From the NCBI RefSeq assembly GCF_000350225.1, contig NW_005178858.1:1-64000 (forward strand): a stretch of 64,000 nucleotides of DNA. Reading direction: 5' to 3'. The stretch's first letter is position 1. Every line of letters begins with the position of its first letter. Shown in pieces: positions 12,134 to 25,859 of the stretch. The translations under genes and the position numbers were made by a program. A model generated the notes under the pieces. The model had not been told where the DNA came from and searched no databases. It saw nothing but the letters and a program-made list of their open reading frames with translations. Source of the DNA: Chondrus crispus (Eukaryota; Rhodophyta; Florideophyceae; Gigartinales; Gigartinaceae).

Positions 12134-15100
12134 CCCATTGCTGATGGAAGCGTCCTGCCGATCCATGTTCGGATCATTGTCCTCTGAGGGTGTCGTCTCA
12201 ACGTCGACACTTCCCTTCGTTCCACCGAAAATAAATTGCATTCACTTTTCCCATCAACTTCCTCCTCTTTTTGCTCATGCGCCCCCGACACTGCTGTCGC
12301 ATTCTCCATTTCATTTCCTTATTCCTCCTCTCTCTTTTTTCATTCAAGTTTTTCCTCCTCTTTACTGGAACCTATGGCTCGGCCTTCCCTTCTCTCCGAC
12401 CAGGTCAACGAGTGTCCTCCTGCAATATTGGAGCGGTAGCTCTCTTCCCTCGAGAAACTCCCTTTTTTAGCGAAGTCGCATCCACAATACCTTGGGCTCC
12501 CATTTGTTCATCGCGCACAGCGAAGCGCCAAGCTATAAAAGTGGAGACCCAACTGATTCGGCTCGAACCAAAGGGAATTGGTCGAGGCATCCAGTGTCCA
12601 TGTTCCTCCTCACTTCGGACATCTCAAACGTGTGTCTAGACGGCTCCCTGCTTGTCTTGTTGAGTTTTAAGACTATCTTCGCGGCCGTTTTGAGCATTGG
12701 TCAAAAATATACGTCCTTTCTCGTCCATGCCCAGATCTGTTCGGAAATCGCCTCCCCCTTTCCATCTCTTCGCGACGCTTCGCAGGGCTCCGATGAGGTC
12801 CTCAATATTTTCTCCCTATAGCGCCGCTGTTATCCCTTGGACGGCAAGGTCCTGTAGGCCAAGCAATCGCTCTTCGTTCCACCTGGTCTCTCCCTCTTAT
12901 GTTCGTTGCGGCCCGTCTTGTGCGCATTTGCACGCGATGACAAGTATCCGTGTCGGATCTCTCTCTCTGCTGAAATCCATTGTCTGAACCAACCATTCCG
13001 TTTCAGCCCTTCACGGCTTGTGGGGGGGATCATCTCCTCCCTACCATGAAGACTTTGCTTCTGTTTCTCGAAATTATTCTAGCGGTTACTCGCTTGGCTT
13101 GGTCGTCAGGTCTCCCTCCTGACGTTCGTCCGAATGAGGGCATACTGTCTCGCACAGTTCGTGCCGTGCACTTTGAGTTACGGATGGAAGTTCCCCCTTT
13201 TGAATTCGCATGCGACCTGCCTTCACCTTGATAAATTGAAGGATTCAACTTCAGCGATTTCTTTACCTCATTGAAAGGCGCCCTTCTCCCGTCGGAAAAA
13301 TCTGCGTATCCTCCCTCATCCCCTTCTTTCTTTTCAGCCTTAAATCGCATTCTACCGTAGTGATAACTTCTCCATTCGTGGCGTCTTGTGACGCTAGGTG
13401 AAATGAGTTCTATTGATCCCCTGAGGGGGGGTCCCCTTCGACAGCGAATTACAAAGCCTTCAGACGTCCTTCTTTCGATTCAGATCATCATTCACTTCCC
13501 TCTGTCCTGTAGAACTGGGTTCAGAGGCCAAGTCGCATAGTTTCGTGTCGGCGCATTTTTGCTAGCGGGTGGAACGCCTTGGTGGCGACTCCCTAGTACT
13601 AGCGAGTCCGACACTCTGGTTGAGGTCATCTACAAAATATGCCGGCGAACGTGCCTTTCTCCGGACGTCTCTGAAAATGTCGATCCGGTTCCCGCAGTGG
13701 GGTAGGGCACCGCTCCGCAGCTCTTCGTCCACCCGTCACGCGGCTGACGGGCTCTCGGATCGGGATGAAGCGTCTTGTGTCGTGACCGTCCTTTCTTCCC
13801 TTCTTCTCGGTTAACTTTCTCCTCGTCCTTCGTTAATTCTTGTAGACTTGCGGTTCGGCGTACGTGATTCGGAGCCTTGTTCCTGTATGACCGAACAAAA
13901 TACAAACAAAAAATGGGAACGAAACGACTTGTAAAACCAACAATGGTTCGCTATGAATCGGGGGGTTGTGAATCGCTAGGGCGAGAGTGTGGGAGCCACG
14001 AGACGCGGTTGTCCTGAGAACTCCCTAATATGTACTCATGGCGGCGGTTCCCCCTCTCGTCGGGCATCGTTTTCTCAGTTTGCCGGACGTAGTCAGGGCC
14101 TCTGAAACGGGTCCGGCGACGTCATGGCGTTGCGCTTCGGGCGGCGCCTTGCGCAGTGGTGGGGGACGGTGTCTCCGGGCGGCCTCGGGAACTTGGGCCT
14201 TTAGCCAACAACCACTTCGCGTACGTCCAACAAGTACGGTACCAACCCAATTTTTTATTAAAATTTCACGAACTGATTGATATTCACTTTTCGACTCTTG
14301 CCACTTGTCCACCGGATTTCCGCGGATTTTCGTCTTTTTGATCAATCCACGCCTTACGAGGGCGGACCGCTAATCCAAGCGTCGCTTCACGTGCACGCGA
14401 TACCGCGCGCGATCCTACTCAAGGGGGTATATTGACTCAGACTCAGACTACAGTGGTTTTTCCATGTCTCGACACCAAGTCAATGAAGCTCTTCGTCTCC
14501 CTGTAATTTCCCATCTCTCTCCGAAACCCCAACACTGTACAGCTCTACTCCCTCTCTTCTCAGATCGTCGTACGCACAACAACAGAACATTGATTCTCAA
14601 GGACGCGTCGCTGGGCGGTGTACTCAAACGCGCAACCCTCCTCATATATGTTGTCGTCGATAACGCTTCGCCTTCAGATATTACGATTGCCCCTGTCCCC
14701 TGGTGTGAGTCCTCCATCTCCTCCTTCCTGGTTGCCCCTCGATGTTACACAGACCTCCTCCTTCCCAACTGGAGGTCCCACCGCACACCAAAAAACTGAA
14801 TAACGCGTAGCCTCCTCATCCTTTCTCCCTCCAACGACCGGCGGTAAACATTTCCATCGACATACAGTTCCCCTGATCCTGGAGTAGGCCGCGAAGCGAA
14901 CCGTCTTCCTTCGCTCTTTCAGTATGTTGTCATGAGGGGGTTTCGCTGCTAGTATCTATCACCTTGCTGCCAACGCATTCTCCGCAACATGAGCGTCCCT
15001 CTTGATCTTTTCCCAGGTAGAATCCATCCCATCATCGTCTCTCCAAGTTCGTCCCCTGAGTCTCACGATTCCCTCATCAACTCTCTTTTCTTCCTCTCGA

Positions 15101-15719
15101 TCATAGTCCTCCTTTGAGGCCCTTACAGCGCCTCGATCTCTCACGGCATTCTTCGTGCTGTGCCCTTCTGACCGCACTTGGTCGCTAAGTTGTAAATTAA
15201 ACAAACACTACCATATTGTCACCAAAATCGTTGACTTATCATTTCTTTTTCTATGGGCAGTCAGCTGCGTTCCTCGTCCCTTGTCCATAAACTACCCAGA
15301 GTCTCTGCCTCAAAGGGTGTCGCCCTTCTTTTAGGCGGGGTTTCTTCCTCTTCGTTCAGAAAAGCGTCGGCGGCCCGGAATTTTTCCCCACCTTGCCTGG
15401 TCTTCTCGTCCTTCGTTGACGCGGTGATTGGCATCTTCGTGGCCGTCGTCCTCTCTTGGGGAGCACCGCACGCTCACTCGGGGATCACCAACCTAGATGC
15501 ATCGTGTGAAACGGAAACTAACACAAACACAAAACAAATAAAACAAAAACAAAACAGAACAGTTAAGAAAGTGAAAACGTAGGGTTTTGGTTATGACTCG
15601 CGTCTTCTTTTCGCGTTTACACCAACGCGTTCCGTAGGGGGCTCATCCTGGTCTCGCGCATGCGGCTTGCGGTGGGAGGAGTTGTTTCTTCCTCCGAAAA
15701 TACGTCACCACTGCGCTAC
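12134..15719. other. Long pyrimidine-rich tract of element B, no gene seen
   Basis: About 3.6 kb without a convincing gene. From roughly 12230 to 15100 the plus strand is strongly C+T rich, so the element's own sense strand is purine-rich. The short ORFs here look like by-products of that composition. Confidence 0.5.
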
Positions 15720-18454
15720 GCGGTAATTGTTCAATTCCTATGTCGCGTCCTCGCTCGCGTAGCCATACCATTCTACCTTTAGAATTAATTTCCCATCTCG
15801 ATATCCGTGGTCGACTATTTTGTCGATCACGTACTCCTGACCTCCGGCTCCTTCTTCTTGTTCACTGACAATTCCTTCCCCCTTCTGAAGATCTTCCGAC
15901 TCGTCCTCTTCTGCAGGGTCTCTTGACTCGCGTGAGTCTTACGGAGTATCCGCTAACGGTAATTCGGTAACTAGCTCTTCGGGGTCCTCTCGCGGAGGCG
16001 TGTGTACAAGGGGGCTACCCCTATTCTCGAAAACATTCCGTCCTTCGTCTCTCTCTATTCTATCAAGGAACTGTAATGCTTGTGTTAAGCCGGTTGCCGG
16101 CGCGAGGTCCATCGGACTCGGGGCTAGTTCTACTCGATCGCGTGAAACGAGTTCCTCTTGATCTCCAATGGCGATGACAACCGTATGTTGGTCCAACTTT
16201 TTAACCTGATAAGGTCCTGTGGCAACTTGTGCAAGCTTGTGTTTCGGTTCGCTCGCCGTGCCTTACTCCTTCTGGAGGAAAACATACGACCCTGCGGGGA
16301 TGTCATACTTGGGCTTGCGAAGTCTTACATCGAAATTTCGCTTGTGCCGAGCTTGTTATTTTCGGAGACCCTTATCGGTGGTTCTCATTACACTTTCCAA
16401 CCACGACTGCCACTTCAATTGGTAGGCTCGAGACGAGCTGAAATGTTCCAATTTCGGCTGTGTTTGGAGCGCGATACTTCTCGGTGCCCGAGCTAATACT
16501 AATTCGAACGGGGCAATGTTTGTGGTTCTGTGAACCTGAGTGTTGTTGGCAAACGTTACCGCGTCGCTAAACATGTCCCAATCCTTCGGATGTTCTCCGA
16601 CGTATTTCCGCAGCGCGGAAGTGAGCGTGCGATTAAATCTTTCGACTTCGCCGTTGGCTTGCGGGTGGTACGTAGTCGTGAAAACATTGCGTATACCGAG
16701 AATTCGGCATACGTTCTGAAAGAACCAGGCTGTAAACTGTGCCCCATTGTCGGACAGTAGGTTGACCGGCGGTCCGTACACGAATACCCAATGGTGAACG
16801 AAGGCCTGAGCGATGTTCGCGGCTGATATTTCTTCAACGGTACGGTCCGTACAAGTTTTGAATATCGATCGCTGATCACCAGGATGTACCGATTTCCTCG
16901 TTTAGTTGTAATTAGCTCACGGAGGATGTCGATGGCTACAAACTCCAGCGGAGCTTCTGGTGTAAATAGCTTCATTTGCTTCGTGTTTCTTCTCAACTTC
17001 ACCCTTTCCTGCGCGCATGCAGCGCAATTCTTCGCGACTGCGTAGCAGTCTAGGGCTATTGAAGGCCAATAAAAATGTCTTCTTAATGTCTTGTACAGTT
17101 TCCTACCTCCTGGGTGTCCCGCCAATTTTGCGTAATGGCTTAACCCAAGGACGCGGTCCCTTAATGATTGTGGTATTACCACTTGTACGAACTCTGCCGC
17201 TGTACGGCATAGAGTTCCTTCGAGTTCCTCGGCCTCCGTTGTGAACGTGCACGTTTTTTCCGCGTCCGTTTCTTCTTTGATTCGGCTACAGAAGGGGTCG
17301 ACGGCTTGCTCGCGAAGAAGCTCCTCCAGAGCGATGGCTTGGAATTGATCGAGGCGATCAGAGGCGGCCCCCTCCTCAAGAGCGAGGATGTCGTCGAGCC
17401 GTTCAAAATCTTCTTCGTCGTCTTCTGTAGCGTCGTCCGGTTCGGCCATAAAGCATGGGATTTTGTCATCGATTTCTCCTGCTGTCCGTAATCTTGACAA
17501 GGCGTCAGATGGGCTGTTTGCCTTTCCTTTCTTGTATTTAATTTCGAAGTCAAATTCCGAGAGGCGTAGCCTCCATCGGATTAACCTCCCACTTAGGTCA
17601 GTTACATTCATCAACCACCTCAACGACGCACGGTCGGTATGCACGAGAAAGTGCTCGCCATATAAATATGGTGTTAAGGTCTGGACAGCCCAAATGACCG
17701 CCAGGCATTCCTTTTCTGTCACAGAATAATTCCTCTCGGCTGCAGCCAACGTTCTAGAAAAGAACCCGATGGGTTTACGTTGTGCATACGGGTGCGTTTG
17801 AAATACGGCAGCCCCGATTTGATAGTCGCTTGCATCGGTATCAACCGAATACAGAAGATCCTTTTTCGGCAACGCCAGCATCGGTGGCGCCAAGATAGCG
17901 TCTTTGAGATTATGAAAAGCTTTTTCACATGGTTCGTCGAATCCTTCCAACTGGACCGGTTGTCCTTTCTTCAGTAGTTGGTTTAGAGGATGCGCAATTT
18001 TCGAATAATGCGGAACGAACCTGTGGTAGACATTGCAAAGTCCCAGGAAGCTTCTGAGCTGCGTCTGCGTTTGAGGGTACCTCACTTGTTCAAATGCGGC
18101 GGTTCGCGCGTCGTCAACTTCGAGCGTACCTGGCCGAACGACGTGGCCCAGGTACTTGATCTTTTCGACGAAAACTTCGCACTTGCGAAGCTTGAGCTTC
18201 ACACCTGCCTTCTCCCATACAGACAGTATTTCGTCAACGTGGACGACGTGCTCCTCCCAGGATTTGCTGAAGATGATGATATCATCTAGATATATCAGAC
18301 AGCATTTCCAACGGAACGGAGAGAGCAGGATATCCATGGCTCTCTGAAACGTCGCTGGCGCGTTGGTAAGCCCGAAGGGCATTCTTGAGAATCGGTACAA
18401 ACCTGAGTGACACGAAAATGCGGTCTTGTCGCGGTCGCTTTCGGGAATTGGCAT
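15720..18454 (-). mobile_element. pol 3' part of chromovirus B: RT end, RNase H, integrase, chromodomain
   Basis: Minus strand. RT palm with YLDDIIIFS (about 18290-18270), RNase H with VDTDASDYQIGAAV and the TEKECLAVIWAV motif (about 17860-17700), an H2C2-type integrase zinc region (HFYWPS...CAAC), integrase core phrases VAIDI and LLSDNGAQFTAWF and the YHPQANGEVERFNRT signature (about 16760-16620), and a chromodomain (EYVIDKIVDHGYRDGKLILK, about 15840-15730). Broken in a few places. It is separated from its 5' half by the 19.9-kb transposon. Confidence 0.85.
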
Positions 18455-18471
18455 CACAGGAAGGTCAAAAT
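18455..18471 (+). repeat. Left terminal inverted repeat of the giant transposon
   Basis: CACAGGAAGGTCAAAAT, the exact reverse complement of 38335-38351. The AT just outside is repeated on the other side. Confidence 0.92.
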
Positions 18472-18508
18472 GGCCAATTTCGGGCATTTTTTGCGTTTGA
18501 TTTTTTCT

Positions 18509-18844
18509 GCCCACGGGCTCAAAAAATTTGACTCAAAAAATCACCCACAATGTCGCAAAATCTACCCCAAAACATGTGCCTCTGGGCGATCTTTGGTTAA
18601 TCCCTTTTCCCGCCCGTGGGCGTTGTTTGATTGGACTAGAATACGCCCACGGGCTGTAATGTGTATACTATGTATGGCGCCCACAGGTGCTTTTACGTAC
18701 AATGATAATTCGCCTGCGGGCGGATATATAATCTTAAATTTCGCTCCCATAGCGTCCCGTCTGGGCAGTGTATTGGACTACAAGATGCTGCCTGGTATGG
18801 CAGTACTGGGTAGTGCAATTGGACCTACATCTGTGCCCACAGGC
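18509..18844. repeat. Subterminal GCCCACGGGC-like repeats, left side
   Basis: Near-palindromic 10-mers: GCCCACGGGC at 18509 and 18645, GCCCGTGGGC at 18612, GCCCACAGGT at 18679, GCCTGCGGGC at 18712 and GCCCACAGGC at 18835. CACTA elements carry short repeats of this kind near both ends as transposase-binding sites; that role is inferred here. Confidence 0.75.
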
Positions 18845-18854
18845 GAGATATAGT

Positions 18855-19966
18855 ATGGTCCCATGCTGCCCCTCGGCGGAATCTGGGTATCCATGTACAG
18901 TGCTCATAGGGTGGCATATCGCACGGAATATGGGCGTCGTCACTGCCGGTGCAGTGAGCTGCATTGCAGCCCACTGCACCTGCAGTGAGGTTGCCATTTA
19001 TTTTGAGCTAGTCGAAGGGGGCATTGTACATATCCTACTTCAGCTAAATGTACTTACTATTAACTACCTTCTTTCAGACTATCATCATCGCAAAGTCAGT
19101 AGAACGAAGTGAGAGGACTTAGGAACACGGACGCCGCTTTGGTTAGTACTGGTTGTTGCAGACATCACGCTCAGGACTGTAGACACACTCAGTGAGTAAC
19201 TTACTTTCAGATGGCGTTCCAGAGGAGAGCATGACCATGATCCGTACGTTGACAAGCTCAGTGATATGCGTGAGGAGATAGCGGTTGGGTTAGTACTTGT
19301 TCCTACAGAAGCACGCTCGTTGGGAGTCACTGTGAATGGCTTACCTGCACTCGACTACGTAATCGACGCGCGCGCTCTGATCATTGAAAATACATGGAAA
19401 CGAAGAGCAAACGGGTTAGTAATCTGGTAGTCTGAGAAGGGGAGCGAGGAAAGCCCGTACTTACCTGGTGAAGGATCTGAGTGGGGATTGGCACAGACGG
19501 CGGAGGCCTTATGAGATGGGGCTGGACATGTGAAACTAGACATTTGGAACTCACTTGAGAGCGCAATCATGTCCGAATCTGACCCGAAGTGTTCGTATTC
19601 CTGCCCGCTCTAAACCCCGCCCTCAAAGGCTCTTATGTGAATTGACGTTATTTTTCCACGGCGCAATTTTGCCAGCATTCAGATCTTATTCGAAAGGGAT
19701 CTCAAATTTGGGATCCCTTTCGTGCGTGAAAATGATCAAATTCATCTGAAACGGTCGGGATGAAACGTGTATACATCCGTGTAACGTTATTACCAGACGA
19801 TAGAAACAGACACCATGTCTTCGCCTTTATGGAACCTTTTGCTTCCTCTTATCGTTCTAGGTGCGTATTCTCCACCGGCTGTGTATGTTCTGGTCGATGA
19901 AAGCCTCAGAACAGACACATTCTTTAAAAGCAGCTGCTTTTTCAAGTCGCAAGAAAAGGGACTCAA
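18855..19966 (+). other. Region upstream of the transposase, no gene assigned
   Basis: About 1.1 kb between the subterminal repeats and the transposase frame. A 52-codon ORF (from ATG 19815, hydrophobic start MSSPLWNLLLPLIVLG) ends where the transposase frame begins. Unspliced leader or 5' exons are possible. Nothing else was recognised. Confidence 0.35.
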
Positions 19967-22900
19967 ATGAAGCGGAAGCGATGGAGTAGTAACCATGTTC
20001 AACGCAGGGATGCTCGTTCTTCTAGAAACGACGACCCATTTTTCCAGATGCCAACTCCTCGTTCGAGTGGGCAAAGGGATGAAGCCCCCATTTCAGAAAC
20101 ACATGAGGCTGGAACAAAGGGTCACTTGCACGAGCCTTATGCTTCCGGGTTACAGGATTGGGTTGAGAATTGTGCGAGAGTAATGTCTCCCATCTCGTCA
20201 GAAGATAGAGCTCTGGTCAATTTCGAAGAGACAGGTGAGGAAATCATTAGTGCTGTGCAAGACGTCGAAGACACCGAGGCGGGGCACGGGCCCGAAAGTG
20301 CAGTGAGAGATACACGGCTGTTTCCGCTGAAATGGAGTGTGGTTACATCTCTACTGGCTATGACCGGAACGAAGCGGTTCTCGGAAGAAGCCTACGACAT
20401 GTTTTCTGTTTTCTTGAACTGTTTGTCTGAGGATGCAACTCTCCCGAGCACATCCACCATTAAGAAAAGCATTCGTTCTTCTGCTCGCACACATGCATTT
20501 GTTAAGACCGAGAATCGAACTTTTCCAGTAGACTTTCGCAAGAGTGGTGCTAAGTCGGGCATTGAAACGTTCCAGTAAGACTAGAGAGCTCCTGTGATGA
20601 TAGTGAAACGAAGCGACTGGGCAAAGATGGATCTGGCTACTCATTCTGTGCAGAAGCTTCTCGGAATTCGAAGAGAGAACCAAGAAGATGCAATTGTCCA
20701 ATCGGATGGCGGCCCCTTCCCATGTTTCCGAACTATAGAAGATGCACCGATTGTGAAGTGTAGGAGCGATATTATCGAACGTTTTAGAATCCGCAACACA
20801 TCGGGAGGTTCATCGGCGATCGCGGAAGGACTTTTGCTTGAAGTCAAAGCAAAGGATTCCCCATCGATACGTAGAAATGTTCGCCAAAGTGGCCTTGATG
20901 GTGAAACAGATGAAGACGAAGGCGCCATTTCGTTTTGTGGAAGAGTCCATTCTATGTTTGTTGCAACATTACTACACAAAGACTTGGACTCTGAAGCAGA
21001 CAGCGCTGAAGATGGGCCTGAAGAGATCTCCAGAGGTTTGAAGATGAAGAAGAAGAAACGAAGTAAGAAGATGCTTCGTAATGTGGAGAGCGTCCCTTTT
21101 CGGGTGGGAGACCTCGTAGTTCAGGTTGAACCCGTTTCCGTGCTTACAAGAGATAATGATTTATCGCAGATTGCATACGTGGTGTTCAGGGCATGGAACA
21201 GAACAAGCTCAGGAATAAACTGTGATTTCCGTATTAGTATAGTCTTCCTCCGTTCTGGGGAAAGAGCTGATAACTGGTCGCACGGAAAAGAATTCATTCG
21301 TGGGCTAGTACATGAAGTGGTTGCAGAAGCCGATCACTTGTTTGTTGGGATCGAGGAAGAACGGAATGGGAATCGAGCACCTCCGGAAGGTCGTCTGTCA
21401 GATGGCCGGCAGTACTTTGTTTACAGGTTCTTCCTGTACTCATACGGCTTCACTCCCCATGTTGGGAAGCATAGAAGTATGGGGGGTTGCTAAATGATGC
21501 CTCTGGGTATACTCCCAGATGAAAGAACATCGATTGGGGCTATAAGAAGGCTAGGTTTGACTCCACCTAGTGTATCTACGAATGAAGTGCTGTCTTCATT
21601 TATTGGAGACATTGTGAAAGGCAGTGTGGAAGGTTTTGTAACTAAGGATTCAGATGGGAAAGAAATCGTTGTGTTCCTGGATTGTGTTGGGTGCATTGCA
21701 GACTACCCTGCGATATCGGAGACAATTGACGTTCTCGGCCACACGTCGAATGTACCATGTCACTTATGCTACTTCGCAAGATACGACAAGTCGGGCAGAC
21801 GCGGTTCTGCCTACGGGTACACGACAGAAGTTCTTAGTGATCATCCAGCTTTCTGTTGCAATGAACAGAGACTTCAAGTTTTCCGTAACACGAAAATATC
21901 CAAGGAACAACTAAGAGGTTTAGGTATGGAGAGTCCGGAAGATTTTGAAGCTAGCCTCAATGTGTTACATCAACTGAGCATATCTCTCAAAGAAGTACGC
22001 GATCTAGTTCCTCGTTCTTGGGAAGGCATACCTGTATTTCCTGCTATATTTGATGCTTATTGGTCCTGCATCATTGCTCCGGATCATTTATTTCTTGGCT
22101 TGGCTCAGGATGTTATCAATTGTACATTGAGGCACGTACCGGTACAAGTGAGAAGAGATGCGGAGGAGTTTGCGAAGGAAAACCTGGCTTCAGGAGGCCT
22201 AGTTTACCAGAACCGTCTCATGAATATCGAGAGAATGGAAGTATACAGCATGAGCATCTCGGCGATGTACTCTTTCCTCCTTATCGCACCTCAAGCATTC
22301 AAGAGTGCCTGGAAGTTGTACTGTACTACTAATGGGACAGAACAGCCTGAAGACGAACTTGTGAGTCAATGTCTCGATTTGTTACAGGACTTCCAGGAAC
22401 TTGTCTCTCGAACTCAGTTTCATCCGGCTGCATGCATTGACGGACCGAATGCTGTGCATGAGTACAATCGATCAGGCGGAATGCAACGTCTTCAATCGCT
22501 CGAGAAACGTTCAATTGGGTATGTTGAGAAACTAGCAGCCCTTTGTCAGAGCTCCCAGAAGGCGAAGCAAGCGTTGGACAAGCCAAATGTACATCGGCTA
22601 TTGGAGTTCTACACATTCACGTTACCGGCGTTTGGAAGTGCACAGTTTATACAAGAACTTGTGCTGGAAAAGGCTCATCAAGACATGAAACGCCGAATAA
22701 TGATGTCCAACTACAAGAACTCACAGCTCCAAGCAATGGAGCATGCGATTGCAAACGATTGGGCTAATCGCTTGGGTATTGAGTTGCAAGACGTCGACAA
22801 GAGTAGCTCCGACTGGACAAATGAAACTTGCAGATCAGTGCTCCGCCTACTTGGTCGTCCCGAATGGTGCTCCCCAATACATGAAAGCCAAAGAAATCAG

Positions 22901-23665
22901 CTTCAAGCAGCATTCCCAGAACCCGTTTTACACGTTTTAAGTACTAGAAGGAAAGCGATGTCCTCTTTAATATCTTCAAGTAAGTCTTGGGAGCCGTCGA
23001 AGTGTATCGAGAAAGCCTTAAAAACGATCGAGTGTCACAAGGATGCTAGGGACTTTCTGCAAACATACGTAGATCTTGATACGAACATCACCTCGAATGT
23101 TGAAGGAAATGAGTGCCTGATTACGGAGTGCAGGGAGGCACGGTGGGTCGTAACATATGGAAAGACTGACATACTGAAGAGAACTATCGTAAGAGTGGTT
23201 CCTGGTGATGTTATACAAAGCATTACCTGTAATTCCGAAGAAAAGCTATTGAGATTGGATGATTTCACTGTAGACACTGCCCCTGTAGTAGGATCAAGTG
23301 ATGCACGTCGAGCATTCTCGATGATATCTGCAATCTTCGTGGTTAAGACAAAAAATACCATGAACGGTTCCAGGTCGTCTCAGAAGCATCGTACGGGGTT
23401 ATATGCCCTGGTTGTGCCTTGCAAGAGGATTTCACCCGGTTTGTTCACCGTTGAGACGGCAAGCCCAGGGAGAATTCTGATTCGGCTCCACAATAATGTC
23501 CGGAGGGCCATGGCTCTGCATGATTGTGCTCGTGAGGCCGCAGATGTAAGTTCCTGCTCTGCGGGGGATGAAACTCGCCTTGTTCGACACAGACCGACCC
23601 TGCAGGAAGGTGGTTTTTATCAGATATATGGCCGATACGAGGGATATCCTCCGCGAAGTGCGTAG
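19967..23665 (+). pseudogene. Tnp2/CACTA-like DDE transposase
   Basis: One reading frame from ATG 19967 to the stop at 23665, closed internally near 20576-20584 (two stops) and at 21491-21493 (TAA). The N-terminal part (19967-20578) has the LPSTSTIKK phrase typical of Plavaka/CMC transposases. The middle (20594-21493) ends in a GKHRSMGG stretch that resembles the region before the first catalytic part of Tnp2. The C-terminal 723 codons (21494-23665) carry VVFLDCVGCIADYPAISETI followed by GHTSNVPCHLCYF, the Tnp2 core with its CxxC pair. GTAAGA at 20575 could open an intron around the first stops, but no acceptor restores a clear frame. It would cut and join the transposon ends, whose CACAGG start suits the family. 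Its 3' end converges with the methyltransferase-SET gene. Confidence 0.75.
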
Positions 23666-24703
23666 AGACTTGGTTTGTTTAAAAGAAACCGATCGAAGGC
23701 ACCTTTAAACATTCAGTTGTGTATTGTATCTATGAGTAAAGGTCTATGCACAGCAACTCTGGTTCTAACTATTGTTGTAAGAAACAAAAAGCTCTTCTCC
23801 GGGAGCAATATCTCTAGTTGCCACCATATGCGAGCTGAGGTCATTGACTGAAGTTACCCGAGTTGTAGCAAAGGCTACATTCGGTTCCCTTGGTGCGATT
23901 AATCCTGCTTCGGCCATCTCCTTCTCCTTGTCTTCCAATTCATACTTCGGGTCGTTGATCTTTGAGCAAGCGCAAAACTCCTTGGCAACGACGTATACCT
24001 CCTGAACCGTTACGCGTTCCACGGTAAGACCACCATTATGTAGTGCAATAATGGCCTCTACAGGGGGGTGAAAAGGAAGGAAAATATTTGGATTTGGATG
24101 TGAAAAATAGTCCGGGTTTGGGGGGACACGTGTGAATAATTGCACAGTTTTAATTTTTAATTATTTTATTTAGTTAATTAGTTGGCATTAATTTTGCTGA
24201 CACTAGATTAGATCTACGATCTAGCGCCGCGAGCTACTGTAGAGGCTCCGGCGAGGCGATATATACCTTAGCCCTCTGACCACCAAGTCAGTAAAGCCAA
24301 CCCGAGTTGCCAGAGTTGAATATCGCCTTGGTCGAAGTCCGTCTTTCCCAAGACGCTCCCTTTTACCACAGATTACGTTATCCTTTGCGCTCGGCGGTTC
24401 ACTTTCCTTTTCCTTTATTTCACCTATCCCTTTTCTATTTCTATCTCTATTTCCATTCCCTTATCTTGTGTTGGTGCCATCGGATTTGGTTGCGACGGGA
24501 CCGGTGTAGGTGTCTTTGCCATCGGGCGACACGTGGGTGTAGCGCTGCTACTTGTTTACGACCACCGACGGAGGCTGTTGCAACGGCGTTTCTCTCGAAG
24601 TTCCTGTTGTGTACACAGGACAGTGTTGGTTCCATCGGATACAGGTTGCGACCGTTCCGGTGTCGGTACTTTGCCATCGGGCAGTACGGAGGTGTAGCGC
24701 TGC

Positions 24704-25859
24704 TGTAGTGCAATGCGCTTGTCGGGCAGAGACCGCGGTCCGATGGTCCAGCAAAAACAACAACAGCAACAAAAAGAAGAACTGCCGATGGCACAGCGCT
24801 ACGGAGTGTCAGACTCTCCCTTCTCCGTTTAAACGAGCTTGCGGCTCGTAGTAGCTCAGATCCCTGGTGGGGGGGGGGGCACAGAGAAATAGCGCGGCCC
24901 GGGATCGGTGTGGTAGAGACTTGCGAAGAGAACTGCTCGACGAGTGTGGGGTGGGGCGAGTACGTAGGTACCCCGGTTCCACTGGGTTGTAAGGCCAATG
25001 CTCGTTGAGCTTCTTCGACACCTTGTAACGCGACAAGGCCTTCGACGGGGGCGTCGCAACGCAGCCCGACGGAATGAAATGAAAGTAACAGCGCTACACC
25101 AACTGTGTCGCCCGATGGCTCGAAACACCTACACCGGTTCGGTCGCAACCGAGCCCGATGGCACCAACACTGGCTCGTAACACGACGGAGCCTTTCGAGC
25201 GAGACGTCGTTGCAACAATCTCCGTCGGAAAATGGGTCAAAGTAGCAGCGCTACGTCAACTGTGTCGCCCGATGGCACAGACACCTACACCGGTTCGGTC
25301 GCAACCGAGGCCGATGGCACCAACACAAGATAAGGGAACAATAGGTAGAATTAGAGATAGAAAAGGATAGGGAAATAAAGGAAAAAGAAATGGGACCCCC
25401 GAGCGCTGAAGGATGCCGTAGGCTTAGGTAAAAGGGAGCGTCTTCGTAGAGACGGACTTCGACCAAGGCGACATTCAACTCCGGCAACTCGGGTTAGATT
25501 GGGAAATGAAGGAAAAAGAAATGGGACCCCTGAGCGCTGAAGGATGCCGTAGGCTTAGGTAAAAGGGAGCGTCTTCGTAGAGACGGACTTCGACCAAGGC
25601 GACATTCAACTCCGGCAACTCGGGTTGGTTTATTGACTTGTTCGGTCAAAGGGCTAAGTTATATAGAGCCCCGCCGGGGCGAGTACAGTAGCTCCCGGCT
25701 CTAGATTCTAGATCTAATTAGTAAATAAATTAAATAATAATTAAAATAATCGTGCGCTTCGTCGCACACGTGTGTCCCCCAAACCCGGACTACAGTATCC
25801 AATTTTTTTCCTTTTTCACTTCCTTTCATCCCCCTATCCGAGACGGGTATTGCACTACA
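24704..25859 (-). mobile_element. Nested solo LTR of family B
   Basis: 1156 bp in the same orientation as the 8938 copy, with the same inverted ends and target duplication GCTGC (24699-24703 and 25860-25864). More diverged from the 8938/42205 pair than they are from each other. It has internal duplications of about 165 bp and about 130 bp. Confidence 0.9.
25369..25626. repeat. Tandem duplication of about 130 bp in the nested LTR
   Basis: 25369-25496 and 25501-25626 are nearly identical, starting GGGAAATAAAGGAAAAAG or close to it and ending GGCAACTCGGGTT. It duplicates the part just next to the sense-strand TATA region. Confidence 0.85.

Noticed and set aside
20575-20653. 79-bp intron in the transposase (GTAAGA...TGTGCAG)
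   Set aside because: The signals are attractive, but splicing leads into a frame that stops within about 30 codons, while the unspliced frame continues for 280 codons.
21477-21518. 42-bp intron around the transposase TAA (GTATGG...CCCAG)
   Set aside because: It would remove residues that match the Tnp2 family on both sides of the stop, so a plain stop is more likely.
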